A stretch of 54,326 nucleotides of DNA from Thermoflavimicrobium dichotomicum (lineage in GTDB: Bacteria > Bacillota > Bacilli > Thermoactinomycetales > Thermoactinomycetaceae), in assembly GCF_900114055.1 (NCBI RefSeq), contig NZ_FORR01000022.1, positions 1-54,326 of the forward strand. The letters are read 5' to 3'. The notes under the pieces were generated by a model. That model was not told the DNA's origin, made no database searches, and was given only the letters and a program-made list of their open reading frames with translations. Below are positions 44,770 to 54,326 of this stretch, piece after piece (positions within the stretch are counted from its first letter, which is position 1; each line of letters starts with the position of its first letter). The position numbers and the translations under genes were made by a program.

Positions 44770-47190
44770 ATGGCTCAAATAAACCATCAAACAGACACCT
44801 GCTGTCATGGCCCATACAGCGAAAACAAACCTTCCTGTCAGCATTCCAGCATTGGCCATGCACATGTATCTGCCTTAAAAACAACCATCATTCAAGTGGA
44901 TGGGATGGATTGTCCATCGTGCGCACAAACCATTGAAAAAAATATCCGCAATCTGCCTGGTGTTGAACAGGTTCAGGTACATTACAGTACCGGAAAAATG
45001 AAACTGGTCGGTGAAAAAATCGATCTCCAGCAAGTTTTGGATCAGTTAAACCATTTGGGTTATACCGGGCATATCGTTGACAGCAAACAACAGACTCAAG
45101 TCTTTCACGTGGAAGGAATGGACTGTACTTCATGTGCCAAAAGCATTGAAAAACATTTCGCTTCCCTTTCATGGGTTGATTCGGTCGAAGTTCACTTTGC
45201 TTCAAGCAAAATGAGAATCTCCCATCAAAAAACAGCGGAAGCGGTACTGAATGAAATCAAACGAATTGGTTATCGAGCCGCTTTATCAACTGAAATCAAG
45301 CCAACTTCTTCCGCTTTGTCGACTTTGAAAAACAACTGGCCCCTTTGGGTAGCGGGAATTTCATTGGTACTCGGTTTATCGGTGAATGCGATCGGTTTGA
45401 ATGATTATTTTTCGATCTTTTTTTATGCTCTCTCTATCGTAATTGGCGGATACAAACCGGCGAAAAGCGCTTTTTACGCCCTGAAAAACAGATCTCTGGA
45501 CATGAATGTTTTAATGGTTGCCGCTACCATAGGAGCTACATGGATCGGGGAATGGCTGGAAGGGGCAACCGTTGTCTGGTTATTTGCGCTAGGCAACTGG
45601 CTGCAAGTACGAACCCTCGAAAAAACACGCCATTCGATTCGTGAACTGATGGATCTGGCTCCTTCTGAAGCATGGGTAAAAACCGGGCAAGGTTTAAAGC
45701 GACTGCCTGTCGAAACAGTCCAGGTCGGCCAGATCATCGTGGTCAAACCCGGTGAAAAAATTCCACTTGACGGGATCATTGTCACTGGCTCCACATCGGT
45801 AAACCAGGCTCCCATTACAGGTGAATCCATGCCAGCAGACAAACATCCAGGAAATGAAGTATATGCTGGTTCAATCAATGAAACAGGATCCATTGAAGTA
45901 AAAGTCACTCATCAGGCAGATGATACCACCCTGGCCAAAATCATTCACCTGGTCGAAGAAGCACAGGAAAAACAAGCCCCAACACAGAATTTCGTTGATC
46001 GGTTTGCACAAATTTATACACCCATTGTCTTTTCTTTAGCGATGCTGGTTATTCTGCTGCCTCCTCTCTTCGGCTTGGGAGAGCATGATGAATGGCTATA
46101 CCGCGGCCTGGAATTATTGGTAATTGCCTGTCCTTGTGCTTTGGTCATCTCTACGCCTGTAGCCATTGTTTCCGCAATTGGGAACGCCGCCAAAAAGGGG
46201 GTTCTCATCAAAGGCGGAGCCTTTTTGGAGCTGGCAGGTCAACTCCAGGCGATCGCCTTCGACAAAACCGGTACTCTGACTCAAGGAAATCCACGGGTCA
46301 TTGAAGTACAGGCAATCAATAAAAGTGAAGAGTGGCTTCTGGCTATTGCCCAAACCATTGAAGAACATTCCCGTCATCCGATCGCCAGAGCGATTTTGCA
46401 GGAAGCACAAGAGCGTAACATTTCCATGTTGGAAGGATCGGATCATAAAACCATCGTAGGACATGGCGCACAGGCCACCATTGACGGAACCGTCTATTTT
46501 GCCGGAAATCAACAGTTGTTTGAAGAATTGCATGTTTCTCTTGACCCTGTTCGTGACTCCATTCAAAAATATCAAAAGATGGGGCACACACTGGTACTGA
46601 TTGGAACAGAAAAAGAAATACTTGGTTTGATTGCCATCGCTGATCCAATTCGTCCAACCAGTAAACAGACCATATACCAGCTAAAGCAATCCGGCATCCA
46701 GTCGGTCATGATGTTGACAGGTGATCAGGAAGAGACAGCCAGGAAAGTTGCCAGGGAAGTCGGAGTAGATGAACATCAGGCTCAGCTGTTGCCTGAACAC
46801 AAAGTGGAAGCAATCAAACAATTACAGCAACGTGGCTGGAAAGTTGGAATGGTCGGCGATGGCATGAATGATGCACCTGCGTTGGCCACAGCTGACTTGG
46901 GGATCGCAATGGGCGGGATTGGGACAGATACGGCGATGGAAACCGCTGGTATTGTCCTGATGGCAGATCACCTGGAACAACTGCCTTTTACGATTCGTCT
47001 CAGTCGCAAGGCATTAAAGATCATCAAGCAAAACATTACCTTTTCCATCATGGTTAAACTGGTTGCCTTACTCCTGATCTTTCCTGACTGGCTCACACTA
47101 TGGATTGCAGTACTGAGTGATACAGGTGCTGCTCTTCTCGTTATCTTAAACAGTATGCGGCTTCTTCGGTTCAAGGAATCGAGCAAATGA
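44770..47190 (+). CDS. cadA: Cadmium/zinc-exporting P1B-type ATPase
   Basis: 806 residues from ATG 44770; the TTG three codons upstream lies inside the ribosome site. A Cys/His-rich tail (TDTCCHGPY; HSSIGHAH) precedes two heavy-metal domains with GMDCPSC (Cys48/51) and GMDCTSC (Cys119/122). P-type ATPase marks follow: TGES, the metal-site CPCALVIS, phosphorylated DKTGTLT and GDGMNDAPAL. The CPC motif and genetic link with cadC mark it as a Cd/Zn/Pb exporter in the cytoplasmic membrane. Two HMA domains rather than one is a variation seen in the family. Confidence 0.95.
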   Translation: MAQINHQTDTCCHGPYSENKPSCQHSSIGHAHVSALKTTIIQVDGMDCPSCAQTIEKNIRNLPGVEQVQVHYSTGKMKLVGEKIDLQQVLDQLNHLGYTGHIVDSKQQTQVFHVEGMDCTSCAKSIEKHFASLSWVDSVEVHFASSKMRISHQKTAEAVLNEIKRIGYRAALSTEIKPTSSALSTLKNNWPLWVAGISLVLGLSVNAIGLNDYFSIFFYALSIVIGGYKPAKSAFYALKNRSLDMNVLMVAATIGATWIGEWLEGATVVWLFALGNWLQVRTLEKTRHSIRELMDLAPSEAWVKTGQGLKRLPVETVQVGQIIVVKPGEKIPLDGIIVTGSTSVNQAPITGESMPADKHPGNEVYAGSINETGSIEVKVTHQADDTTLAKIIHLVEEAQEKQAPTQNFVDRFAQIYTPIVFSLAMLVILLPPLFGLGEHDEWLYRGLELLVIACPCALVISTPVAIVSAIGNAAKKGVLIKGGAFLELAGQLQAIAFDKTGTLTQGNPRVIEVQAINKSEEWLLAIAQTIEEHSRHPIARAILQEAQERNISMLEGSDHKTIVGHGAQATIDGTVYFAGNQQLFEELHVSLDPVRDSIQKYQKMGHTLVLIGTEKEILGLIAIADPIRPTSKQTIYQLKQSGIQSVMMLTGDQEETARKVAREVGVDEHQAQLLPEHKVEAIKQLQQRGWKVGMVGDGMNDAPALATADLGIAMGGIGTDTAMETAGIVLMADHLEQLPFTIRLSRKALKIIKQNITFSIMVKLVALLLIFPDWLTLWIAVLSDTGAALLVILNSMRLLRFKESSK

Positions 47191-47202
47191 GGGGGAACGA
47201 AT

Positions 47203-47721
47203 GTGAAAAGCAAACGGAAACACAAAACATGGGCTTTTTTGGCCACGATGGTTTTAGCCATTTCTGGACTCATGGGATGCAGTACCCAAACAGAACCGAT
47301 GGATCATGCAGAGGAAAAACACCAGCAAACCAATCACATATCTGGCGATCTAAGGGAAACGACCGCAAATGCCAAGACCATGCCATCATTTCTTAAAGAC
47401 TTGGATCCCAAAGTCACGCAAGTCTATCAAATAGCTGCCCAATATGCGGATACGCTCGACTGGATTCCGTGCTACTGCGGATGCGGACAAAGCGCCAATC
47501 ACAAAAGCAATCGCGAATGTTTTATTCACGAAATCAAGAAAGATGGAAAAGTGGTGTGGGACTCACACGGAACCCAATGTGGAACCTGTATGGACATTGC
47601 TCTCGAATCCGCCATGTTGAAAAAGCAGGGCAAGTCAAATAAGGAAATCCGCCAGTTCATTGATTCCAAATATAAAAAAGGATTTGCTCCTCCTACCCCC
47701 ACACCCATGCCTCATTCATGA
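47203..47721 (+). CDS. PCYCGC-motif lipoprotein
   Basis: 172 residues. GTG start after GAGGGGGAACGAAT. Lipoprotein signal with lipobox GLMGC, then a His-rich stretch (HAEEKHQQTNH) and a domain with PCYCGCGQSANHKSNREC and SHGTQCGTCMDIA, i.e. six Cys with His. This PCYCGC domain is known from Bacillota lipoproteins without assigned function. It starts 12 bases after cadA, so it is co-transcribed with the efflux system; a role in binding metal outside the membrane, or handing it off, is plausible. Confidence 0.85.
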   Translation: MKSKRKHKTWAFLATMVLAISGLMGCSTQTEPMDHAEEKHQQTNHISGDLRETTANAKTMPSFLKDLDPKVTQVYQIAAQYADTLDWIPCYCGCGQSANHKSNRECFIHEIKKDGKVVWDSHGTQCGTCMDIALESAMLKKQGKSNKEIRQFIDSKYKKGFAPPTPTPMPHS

Positions 47722-47751
47722 CATCCCAGCCTGTTTGGGATGTTATTTTTA
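47721..47751 (+). terminator. Terminator of the cad operon
   Basis: ACATCCCA and TGGGATGT form an 8-bp stem with a 7-base loop, followed by TATTTTTAT. Confidence 0.8.
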
Positions 47752-47922
47752 TCGATGTTTCTTTTTATTAAATAATCACTCCTGTTCCAGGATTATGTTT
47801 TCTTGAACGATCCTAAATTTTCCGCTTGACTTTTCTTCACGGTTGACCTTCTTGGAGAAATCTATAAAATTATGTATACTAGAAGGCAGGACTTTTTATT
47901 GTAGGAAGTGAGTGGATCAACA

Positions 47923-48831
47923 ATGATCACCAAAAAAAATAACGACTATCGCATTCTATTGTATTACAAATTTGTCCATATAGAGGATCCGGTTGCTTTT
48001 GCTGACGAGCATCGTGCTTTTTGTCAAGAGCTTGGAGTTAAGGGACGGATTTTGGTTGCCAAGGAAGGATTGAATGGAACGATCTCAGGTACGGTAGAGC
48101 AAGCGAACAAATATATGGAGCATATGCATAACCATCCACTATTCCACGACATGGTATTTAAAATCGATGAATACCATAAACATGCTTTTAAAAAGTTAAT
48201 CGTTCGGCCGAAAAAAGAGATCGTGACCTTCCGTGTGGATGAGTATGAGATTGATCCAAGCAAAGAAACGGGTAAGTATATCAAGCCAAAAGAGTTTTAT
48301 GAGCTGCTGCAACGCGATGATGTCATCGTTATCGATGGACGGAACGACTATGAATATGATATTGGGCATTTCCGCAATGCCATTCGTCCAGATGTAAAAT
48401 CCTTCCGCGAATTCCCGGAATGGATTCGCAAAAATCTCAGCCAGTATAAAGACAAAAAAATCATCACCTACTGCACGGGTGGTATCCGCTGTGAAAAATT
48501 AACCGCCTTTATGCTCAAGGAAGGATTTAAGGATGTCGGCCAACTCGAAGGTGGTATCATTACCTATGCCAAAGACCCAGAGTTAAAGGGGAAATTGTTT
48601 GACGGAAAAATGTACGTCTTTGATGAACGGATCTCTGTTCGGGTCAATCAAGTAGAGGATGTCGTCGTAGGTAAATGCTATCACTGTGGCAAACCGGAAG
48701 ACCGTTACATCAACTGTGCATATGATATGTGCCACAAACAGCATATTTGCTGCAAAGAATGTGAAGAGAAATACAAAGGTTTCTGCTCCAAAGAATGTGA
48801 AGAAGCGGAAATGCATGCAGTAAAAGCATAA
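47923..48831 (+). CDS. trhO: tRNA uridine(34) hydroxylase
   Basis: 302 residues from ATG 47923; the in-frame GTG five codons upstream has a worse site. TrhO (UPF0176) layout: N-terminal domain ([17 protein letters not shown]), rhodanese domain ([19 protein letters not shown]) with the active-site loop [10 protein letters not shown], and a Cys-rich C-terminal zinc-finger-like tail ([36 protein letters not shown]). It hydroxylates U34 of tRNA using O2 and supports wobble decoding. Followed by a strong terminator. Confidence 0.95.
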   Translation: MITKKNNDYRILLYYKFVHIEDPVAFADEHRAFCQELGVKGRILVAKEGLNGTISGTVEQANKYMEHMHNHPLFHDMVFKIDEYHKHAFKKLIVRPKKEIVTFRVDEYEIDPSKETGKYIKPKEFYELLQRDDVIVIDGRNDYEYDIGHFRNAIRPDVKSFREFPEWIRKNLSQYKDKKIITYCTGGIRCEKLTAFMLKEGFKDVGQLEGGIITYAKDPELKGKLFDGKMYVFDERISVRVNQVEDVVVGKCYHCGKPEDRYINCAYDMCHKQHICCKECEEKYKGFCSKECEEAEMHAVKA

Positions 48832-48878
48832 ACAATCAACCCTGGGAGAAGATTCCTCCCAGGGTTGATTGTTTTTAT
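48831..48878. terminator. Terminator of trhO
   Basis: AACAATCAACCCTGGGAG and CTCCCAGGGTTGATTGTT pair over 18 bp, followed by TTTATC; it starts at the trhO stop and may serve both directions. Confidence 0.9.
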
Positions 48879-48957
48879 CAAGCTGATTCATCATTGTAGG
48901 GATGTTTCCAGGAAAAACCCTCTCCAGCCATAGAAAAGGGTTATGCAGTTATGGATC

Positions 48958-49272
48958 TTATTTAAATTGTTCTACCCATTTTTTCAATTCTTCAAGCGGT
49001 TGGATACCAACAACGGTTCCGACTTCGTTTCCATTTTTGAACAGTTTGAGCGTTGGAATCCCACGAATGCCAAATCGTTGCGCAGTTGCTGGACTTTCAT
49101 CGACATTGAGTTTGGCAATGGTTAAATAAGAATCCGTCTGTCCAGCCAACTCTTCCAGAATCGGTGCAAGCGTGCGACAAGGCCCACACCAGGGTGCCCA
49201 GAAATCAACCAATACCAAACCGTTTTTTACCGTTTGATCAAATGTTTGATCTGTAATTTCTTTTATCGCCAT
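48958..49272 (-). CDS. trxA: Thioredoxin
   Basis: 104 residues from ATG 49272 after AAAGGTG. Classical thioredoxin: VLVDFWAPWCGPCRTLAP with the redox pair CGPC, KLNVDESPATAQRFGIRGIP with the cis-Pro, and PTLKLFKNGNEVGTVVG. It reduces protein disulfides in the cytosol and is recycled by thioredoxin reductase. Single-gene unit; the size and all key residues are standard. Confidence 0.95.
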   Translation of the reverse strand: MAIKEITDQTFDQTVKNGLVLVDFWAPWCGPCRTLAPILEELAGQTDSYLTIAKLNVDESPATAQRFGIRGIPTLKLFKNGNEVGTVVGIQPLEELKKWVEQFK

Positions 49273-49281
49273 TTTGATCAC

Positions 49282-49644
49282 CTTTTCACTTAAAATCTCA
49301 TTGTAACCAACTTTGTTACACTTTTGGAAAAAGAAAAAGTTAGGTGGTGACTGCTTATTTATATGATGTTTTAGGTGATTTCATTGGGGTCACTTCGCCA
49401 TCTGTACCATTTTTCAGTATATGCCCAACTGCTTTTTTGTGCGTTCATAAACTTGTGAAAACGAACAGGATTGGTTCAAACATGAATCGCTAACGGCTCA
49501 CTAGAAACCAAATGTAACGGCGCCGCAGTCACTATACCGCTATATCCCATTCACTGTTCAATCCATCACCCCTAACTTAATTGTAATTATAATGGTTACA
49601 TATCGTTTTGTCAAGCGAGACGCCGTTTTAGTGGAAAGTTATCG
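49282..49644. other. Intergenic region between the PKS gene and trxA
   Basis: No ORF with a ribosome site and no recognisable RNA. AT-rich with scattered T runs; the trxA promoter must lie in the right-hand flank of trxA (49290-49400), but no clear -35/-10 pair stands out. Confidence 0.5.
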
Positions 49645-49683
49645 CAAAAAATAAGGGCAGGCTTCTTTAAACCAAAGCCTGCC
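49645..49683 (-). terminator. Terminator of the PKS gene
   Basis: GGCAGGCTT and AAAGCCTGCC pair, followed on the minus strand by CTTATTTTTT, about 70 bases past the PKS stop. Confidence 0.85.
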
Positions 49684-49751
49684 GAAGTTTTAAGCCATAA
49701 CAGCCAAACGGGAAATTTTCGACTATCTTTTTGAGAAAATTAAACTGATTT

Positions 49752-52700
49752 TCACACGGAATAGAGCTTTTCGCAAAACGCAGCAATTGTTTTATAAGCT
49801 TTTGGTTCGGCCAGCAACATGATGTGGTTCGAAGATTCCACATCCATCAAGTGGAAATTCGGCAGATGCTTTTCCCATTCCTGCCAATACTTCGCATGAT
49901 CGAATGGATTGGTTCCTTCTTTCAGTGTAAAGTAGGGTTCCAATTCGCCGTAAAACTCCCCGCTCTTGTTGCGGAAATAGTAACAACTTACTGTTAAGGG
50001 ATCAGGTAATGGAGAAAGAGAATAACGCTCCACTTCATAGGCATATTGTACCTTTACTTCTTTTCGAATCTGGTCGTACATTTCCTTTTCTGATTTCTTC
50101 AGACCCCGTTCCTTGGCAAGCGTGATCAGTTGCTGCAAGAATGTTTCATCATCTGCCTCAATATTCACTTCCTCACGATGGATAAGAGCTTGAGGCAATT
50201 TTTCCTGTTCCAGCAAAGCTTTCGCAAGCAACTCCCTGTTCACAGCCTGGAGCATCAATGTTTTGGGGTCGGCGTATTCTTTTTTGGCTTCCGCACTCTG
50301 TGGTGCTTCCATATAGATGGAGTCCACCATAACAATGGTATTGACGGTTTCACCCATTTCCTGCAATAGACGGGTAACTTCATACGCCAATCGGCCAGCA
50401 AAGGAAAAGCCCCCCAGATCATAAGGCCCCTCCGGTTGAACACTTCTAATGATGTTCAGATAATAGGTCGCCATCGCATAAACCCCATGAATCGGGGAAT
50501 GATCCGTGGTCAGGCCTCGTGGTTGTATTCCATAAAAAGGCCTGTTGATCTTCCGGGCTATCGGTCGATATCCTCCTATTTCTCCTGCCCCTCCGTGGAA
50601 CCAAAAAACAGGTCGGCCCTCAACACACTCATTCAGGCGAACCAACTCTGGAAACTCAGGAGAATTGGTTAATTGAGACAAGTCAGATGAATGGAGTACT
50701 GATGATTCTTCTGGTAAGGCCGGGACTGATTCTACAGGTACAGAAACGTCTTCTCCCTCTTGTTTCGTCAGCTCTTTTTGCAGGAAATGCGCAAATTCGC
50801 GAATGCTTGGATAGTCATACACCTTGGATGCCGGAATCGACGTACCGTATTCTCTGTTAATGGCCTGAATCCACTCCACACCTGTAATGGAGTCAAGTCC
50901 CAGGTCAATAAATTTGCTATCTGCATCAATATCGCTTGGATTCATGCTTAAAGTATCAGCCAGTCCTCTCATCAGCTCCATCTGTAAGCGTTCCAGTGAA
51001 ATCACCGGACGAAGTGGATGAGACTGACTTTGAGCTTCAGCCTGTGAAAGGGAGATTCCCTCTGAACCGTCTGGCAATTCTACGGATGGCAATGTTTCGA
51101 CGGACGACGTCTTTTGTGATACAGCGTGGCTTGGATCAACGTTCCCCAATTCTCCCTGCAGGAATTGAGCGAATTTTCGTATGCTTGAATAATCATAAAC
51201 CTTGGTCGCCGTGATGGAAGTCCCATACTTCTTATTGATGGCCTGTATCCATTCTACGCCGGTAATCGAATCCAGGCCCATGTCAATGAACGTTTCATCC
51301 GGGTCGATATCGCTTGGATTCATATGCAAGATGGCTGCCAACATTGCCTGCAGCTCTTCCTGTAACGAATCCTCCTGAATCAGTGGCACAGATTTCCATT
51401 CAGATTCGCTTTCAGGCGTTAATAAAGAAACGGTTGCCGATGCCCCAGCATCTTTTGACTCTTTCTGTTTATCTGAGGGGATTGGCCTGTCTACCAAAGG
51501 CTGAAGGGCGATTCCACGAGGTTTCTCTGCAATCTTTGGATATTTTACTGGTTGCCCTGCCTGCGAGACCTTAATTCCCTTGACAATCAGCGGAGTTGAT
51601 GCATAGGAAACTTCCGGCTTATCAGGCTGCGATGATTGAGCCGTTTCTCCAATTGCTGGCGCAGATTTCTGATACTGACCTGGAGATTTCGGCTCCATCG
51701 TGGGCACCCAGTAGCGTTCACGGGCAAATGGGTATGTGGGCAAACTAATCCGGCGTGGCCTGTTCTCTCCATAGATGAGATTCCAGTCCACCTTGAGTCC
51801 TTTCACCCACAGGTCCGCAAGTTTCGTGTATTTTCTGTTTCGAATCCATTTTTCAATAACTTCCTGAAACTCTTCATCTGCCGCAAATATCGCCAGCGCC
51901 TCTTTATTTTGTTTTACCTGTCCCCGGAACAGATCCTCTATGCCGTCTTCCCCTTCCAGAAACCTTTTCAGTTTTTCCGTAAGTTCCTGGACAGATGCTA
52001 CGATGACAGCCAGGCGCTCTTCCATGGCTTCCCGCCCTACCTGAAGAGTATAGGCTATATCTGCCAATTGACTGTCCGTAAATGACTGTTCCCTGATCTC
52101 GGCCAACAATCGCTGGGCCTGCTCCTGAAGCTGATTTTCCGTCTTTGCGGACAATACAATGACAGCCGGGTTCTGTGGGGTTATGGAAATCGGTTGGGTT
52201 CCCTGTTCTTCAGGAATATACTCTTCAATGATGATGTGGGCATTTGATCCTCCCGCACCAAAGCTGGAGATACCCGCAATCCTTGGATATTCCTTGGCTT
52301 TTCCATTATGTTGAATCACCGGCCGTTTCCATTCCGTCAATTCCTGCTGTACATAGAATGGCGAGTTGGCAAAATCAATGTTTGGATTAAGAACGCGCGA
52401 ATGCAAAGATTGTACAAGTTGGCGATTTTTGAGCTGCAGCAATACCTTGGTAACCCCTGCGATGCCTGCTGCCCCTTCACAATGCCCAATGTTTGACTTG
52501 ACTGATCCGATCGCGCAAAACTGTTTGTCAGTTGTGTATTCCTGGAAGCTTTTTATTAAGCCTGCGATTTCAATTGGGTCTCCTAAAGATGTCCCTGTCC
52601 CGTGAGCCTCGATATAACTGATTGTTCTGGGATCAATGCCGGTTTTCTTCAATACCTGTCCGATGACACTGGCCTGGGCATTGGGGTTGGGAACAGAGTA

Positions 52701-54326
52701 CCCGTTCGTTTTTCCACCGTGATTCAGTGCCGACCCTTTGATGACTCCATAAATCTGGTCACCGTCAGCGATGGCTTTCGAAAGCGGTTTCAGCAAGACG
52801 GCACCAACTCCTTCTCCAGGCACGTATCCATCCCCGCCTTGACCGAAGCTTTCACATTGTCCTTTGCTCGACAAAAATCTGCCTTGGGAAAGCAACAAAT
52901 ATTTGTTCGGATGGATGGAAATGTTGACGCCTCCTGCAATTGCCGCATCACATTCCCCTTGTTTAATACTTTGACAGGCAAGGTGAATAGCAGTCAAAGA
53001 AGAGGAACACATGGTGTCTACAGCCATGCTGGGTCCATGGAAATTACAGAAATAGGACACTCGATTGGCGATGGACGATGATGTCCCCACAAGGGCTACC
53101 GGCCTGCCCTGCAAAGTCTCTTGAGCTCCATAAAGCTGATACTCATCGTACATGACTCCTACAAAAACCCCTACATTGGAGCCGAGAGATTCACGGGTAT
53201 AGCCTGCATCTTCCAGTGTTTCGTACACACATTGTAAAAACAGGCGTTCTTGAGGGTCCAAAATTTTTGCCTCTCGGGGTGAAATATTGAAGAATCGCGG
53301 GTCAAATTCGTCCACGCCGTCAATGAAGCCTCCCCACTTGCTGTAAACTTTCCCGCGTTTCCCTTTCTCCTCATCAAAATAGAGACTGTGGTCCCAGCGG
53401 TCTTTGGGAATTTCGGTTATGCAGTCCTTCCCATCCCGCAGGTTTTTCCAAAACTCTTTTATGTTTCTCGCTTGCGGGTAACGTCCGGCAACCCCCACAA
53501 TGGCAATGTCCAAAGAGTCCGTTTCTTTTCTGTCCTCCTTATGCTCTCGGAAAGATGCAAGATAGATGCGCTTACGGCTGTTTGGCAATGGTTGTTCCCG
53601 TTGCGGTGCGACTGCCCTGTTCGGAACGATTCTTTCCGCTTTTTCCTCCATACCCAGTACGTCTAATAATTTTTCCCGATACGCTTCCAGGAAGTATCCG
53701 GTTAATTCCCTGATATTTTTGTATTCAAACAACAATGTTTTGGACAAGGGGCCGAATTGTTTCTCCAATTCATTTGTTAACTGCAGGACCATAATCGAAT
53801 CCAGTCCGTATGTTTCCATAGGAGCATCCGCTTCAATCCGGTTCATCGGAAGTTTGACGACTGTGGAGACCAGCTTTCTAAAATAATTCGTGGCCTTCTC
53901 TTCAAGATGGTGCCCTGCCATTGGCTTCCCTGCCCTGTTTTCTGGTGGAACAAAAGGTATGGAAGTAACTTCTGATTTCGGTCGTTGCCCCAGGAATGAT
54001 ATCCGGATGCGTTGAAGATCCCCTTCCGCCACCAGCACCTGCTCCCTGCCGGAGGCCATCACCTGATACAACGCCTGGATGCCTGTGGAGGTCTCCATCG
54101 CTTTCATGCCCGTGGTTTGCTGCATCATCTTCTCTGTTTCCCCGTCGACGCGCATTCCTCCCTCTTTCCACAACGGCCAGTTAATGGATACGGTTTGCCC
54201 CTGCCGTTCTCCGGACTCTGCCAGACGGCTACGGTATCTCGCATACCCATCCAGGAAGGCATTGGCGGCAGCATAGTCTGCCTGACCCAGATTGCCCCTC
54301 ACTCCCGCTCCGGAAGAGAAGAGCAC
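49752..54326 (-). CDS. Trans-AT type I polyketide synthase, terminal part (partial)
   Basis: The 5' end lies outside the window; 1524 codons are visible. Domain order: end of a ketoreductase (Tyr18 in GQADYAAAN), ACP1 (GLDSI, Ser177), ketosynthase (about 272-702; Cys440 in DTMCSSS, His575 in EAHGTGT, His615 in GHCEGAAG), a flanking linker ending YPFARERYWVP, no acyltransferase, two nearly identical tandem ACPs (Ser1020 and Ser1146, both GLDSITGVEW), and a thioesterase (Ser1308 in GGFSFAG, late His in SSNHIMLL). The missing AT marks the trans-AT class, loaded by a separate enzyme; the TE releases the product. KR, KS and TE active sites are intact. Product unknown. Confidence 0.93.
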   Translation of the reverse strand: MLFSSGAGVRGNLGQADYAAANAFLDGYARYRSRLAESGERQGQTVSINWPLWKEGGMRVDGETEKMMQQTTGMKAMETSTGIQALYQVMASGREQVLVAEGDLQRIRISFLGQRPKSEVTSIPFVPPENRAGKPMAGHHLEEKATNYFRKLVSTVVKLPMNRIEADAPMETYGLDSIMVLQLTNELEKQFGPLSKTLLFEYKNIRELTGYFLEAYREKLLDVLGMEEKAERIVPNRAVAPQREQPLPNSRKRIYLASFREHKEDRKETDSLDIAIVGVAGRYPQARNIKEFWKNLRDGKDCITEIPKDRWDHSLYFDEEKGKRGKVYSKWGGFIDGVDEFDPRFFNISPREAKILDPQERLFLQCVYETLEDAGYTRESLGSNVGVFVGVMYDEYQLYGAQETLQGRPVALVGTSSSIANRVSYFCNFHGPSMAVDTMCSSSLTAIHLACQSIKQGECDAAIAGGVNISIHPNKYLLLSQGRFLSSKGQCESFGQGGDGYVPGEGVGAVLLKPLSKAIADGDQIYGVIKGSALNHGGKTNGYSVPNPNAQASVIGQVLKKTGIDPRTISYIEAHGTGTSLGDPIEIAGLIKSFQEYTTDKQFCAIGSVKSNIGHCEGAAGIAGVTKVLLQLKNRQLVQSLHSRVLNPNIDFANSPFYVQQELTEWKRPVIQHNGKAKEYPRIAGISSFGAGGSNAHIIIEEYIPEEQGTQPISITPQNPAVIVLSAKTENQLQEQAQRLLAEIREQSFTDSQLADIAYTLQVGREAMEERLAVIVASVQELTEKLKRFLEGEDGIEDLFRGQVKQNKEALAIFAADEEFQEVIEKWIRNRKYTKLADLWVKGLKVDWNLIYGENRPRRISLPTYPFARERYWVPTMEPKSPGQYQKSAPAIGETAQSSQPDKPEVSYASTPLIVKGIKVSQAGQPVKYPKIAEKPRGIALQPLVDRPIPSDKQKESKDAGASATVSLLTPESESEWKSVPLIQEDSLQEELQAMLAAILHMNPSDIDPDETFIDMGLDSITGVEWIQAINKKYGTSITATKVYDYSSIRKFAQFLQGELGNVDPSHAVSQKTSSVETLPSVELPDGSEGISLSQAEAQSQSHPLRPVISLERLQMELMRGLADTLSMNPSDIDADSKFIDLGLDSITGVEWIQAINREYGTSIPASKVYDYPSIREFAHFLQKELTKQEGEDVSVPVESVPALPEESSVLHSSDLSQLTNSPEFPELVRLNECVEGRPVFWFHGGAGEIGGYRPIARKINRPFYGIQPRGLTTDHSPIHGVYAMATYYLNIIRSVQPEGPYDLGGFSFAGRLAYEVTRLLQEMGETVNTIVMVDSIYMEAPQSAEAKKEYADPKTLMLQAVNRELLAKALLEQEKLPQALIHREEVNIEADDETFLQQLITLAKERGLKKSEKEMYDQIRKEVKVQYAYEVERYSLSPLPDPLTVSCYYFRNKSGEFYGELEPYFTLKEGTNPFDHAKYWQEWEKHLPNFHLMDVESSNHIMLLAEPKAYKTIAAFCEKLYSV

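Noticed and set aside
49752-54326. Many plus-strand ORFs of 60-160 codons opposite the polyketide synthase gene
   Set aside because: They lie wholly antisense to clear PKS domains, lack ribosome sites and look like frame shadows of a gene with higher GC.

Overview
The window (about 54 kb, roughly 40% GC by eye) is chromosomal DNA of a low-GC Gram-positive bacterium of the order Bacillales. The signs are AGGAGG-type ribosome sites, T-box control of a tRNA synthetase, Bacillus-type conserved genes (YmaF, YoaS/YozG-like pairs, YhfC, TrhO, TrhA), CadC/CadA, and a trans-AT polyketide synthase. A spore-forming Bacillus or Thermoactinomycetaceae-type organism fits; the family is a guess. No rRNA, tRNA or CRISPR array was seen.

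Region 1 (1-11.1 kb) is a defence/mobile island: a membrane-anchored coiled-coil protein, a complete type I restriction-modification operon (hsdM-hsdS-hsdR, minus strand), a decayed tyrosine recombinase, an XRE-type regulator beside a truncated gene, and a DUF3800 protein. Two direct repeats of about 80 bp, both ends of the same small gene, bracket it at 12-95 and 10590-10670. Region 2 (11.1-25.5 kb) holds housekeeping and stress genes: an argS copy with an intact T-box leader but a stop codon and a frameshift in the gene, a GNAT acetyltransferase behind an attenuator-like leader with a 43-codon upstream ORF, a secreted C39-like peptidase, a MazG-like protein, YmaF, an ECF41 sigma factor with its carboxymuconolactone decarboxylase partner, TrhA, a DJ-1/PfpI protein, and a TetR-rifampin phosphotransferase operon.

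Region 3 (25.5-30 kb) is a graveyard of mobile and duplicated pieces: two DUF2975-XRE membrane/regulator cassettes that share a nearly identical regulator tract, a frameshifted small gene, an internally deleted IS200/IS605 element, and an orphan IS605-type right end resembling an omega-RNA. Region 4 (30-41.5 kb) carries exported and metabolic genes: subtilase, L-2-hydroxyglutarate oxidase, a YhfC intramembrane protein, an L,D-transpeptidase, a HEAT-repeat protein, a thioredoxin-like protein, Cu/Zn superoxide dismutase, an SGNH esterase and a C4-dicarboxylate symporter.

Region 5 (41.6-54.3 kb) has a sigma-54 activator divergent from proline dehydrogenase, which has a good -24/-12 promoter and an upstream palindrome; a cadC-cadA-PCYCGC lipoprotein metal-efflux operon; TrhO; thioredoxin; and the 3' end of a trans-AT polyketide synthase gene (KR-ACP-KS-ACP-ACP-TE) that runs off the right edge. 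A palindromic element of about 110 bp recurs between genes at four places, with a fifth fragment. The strongest candidates for undescribed biology are the GNAT leader attenuator, the palindromic repeat family, and the repeat-bounded R-M island with its accessory genes.
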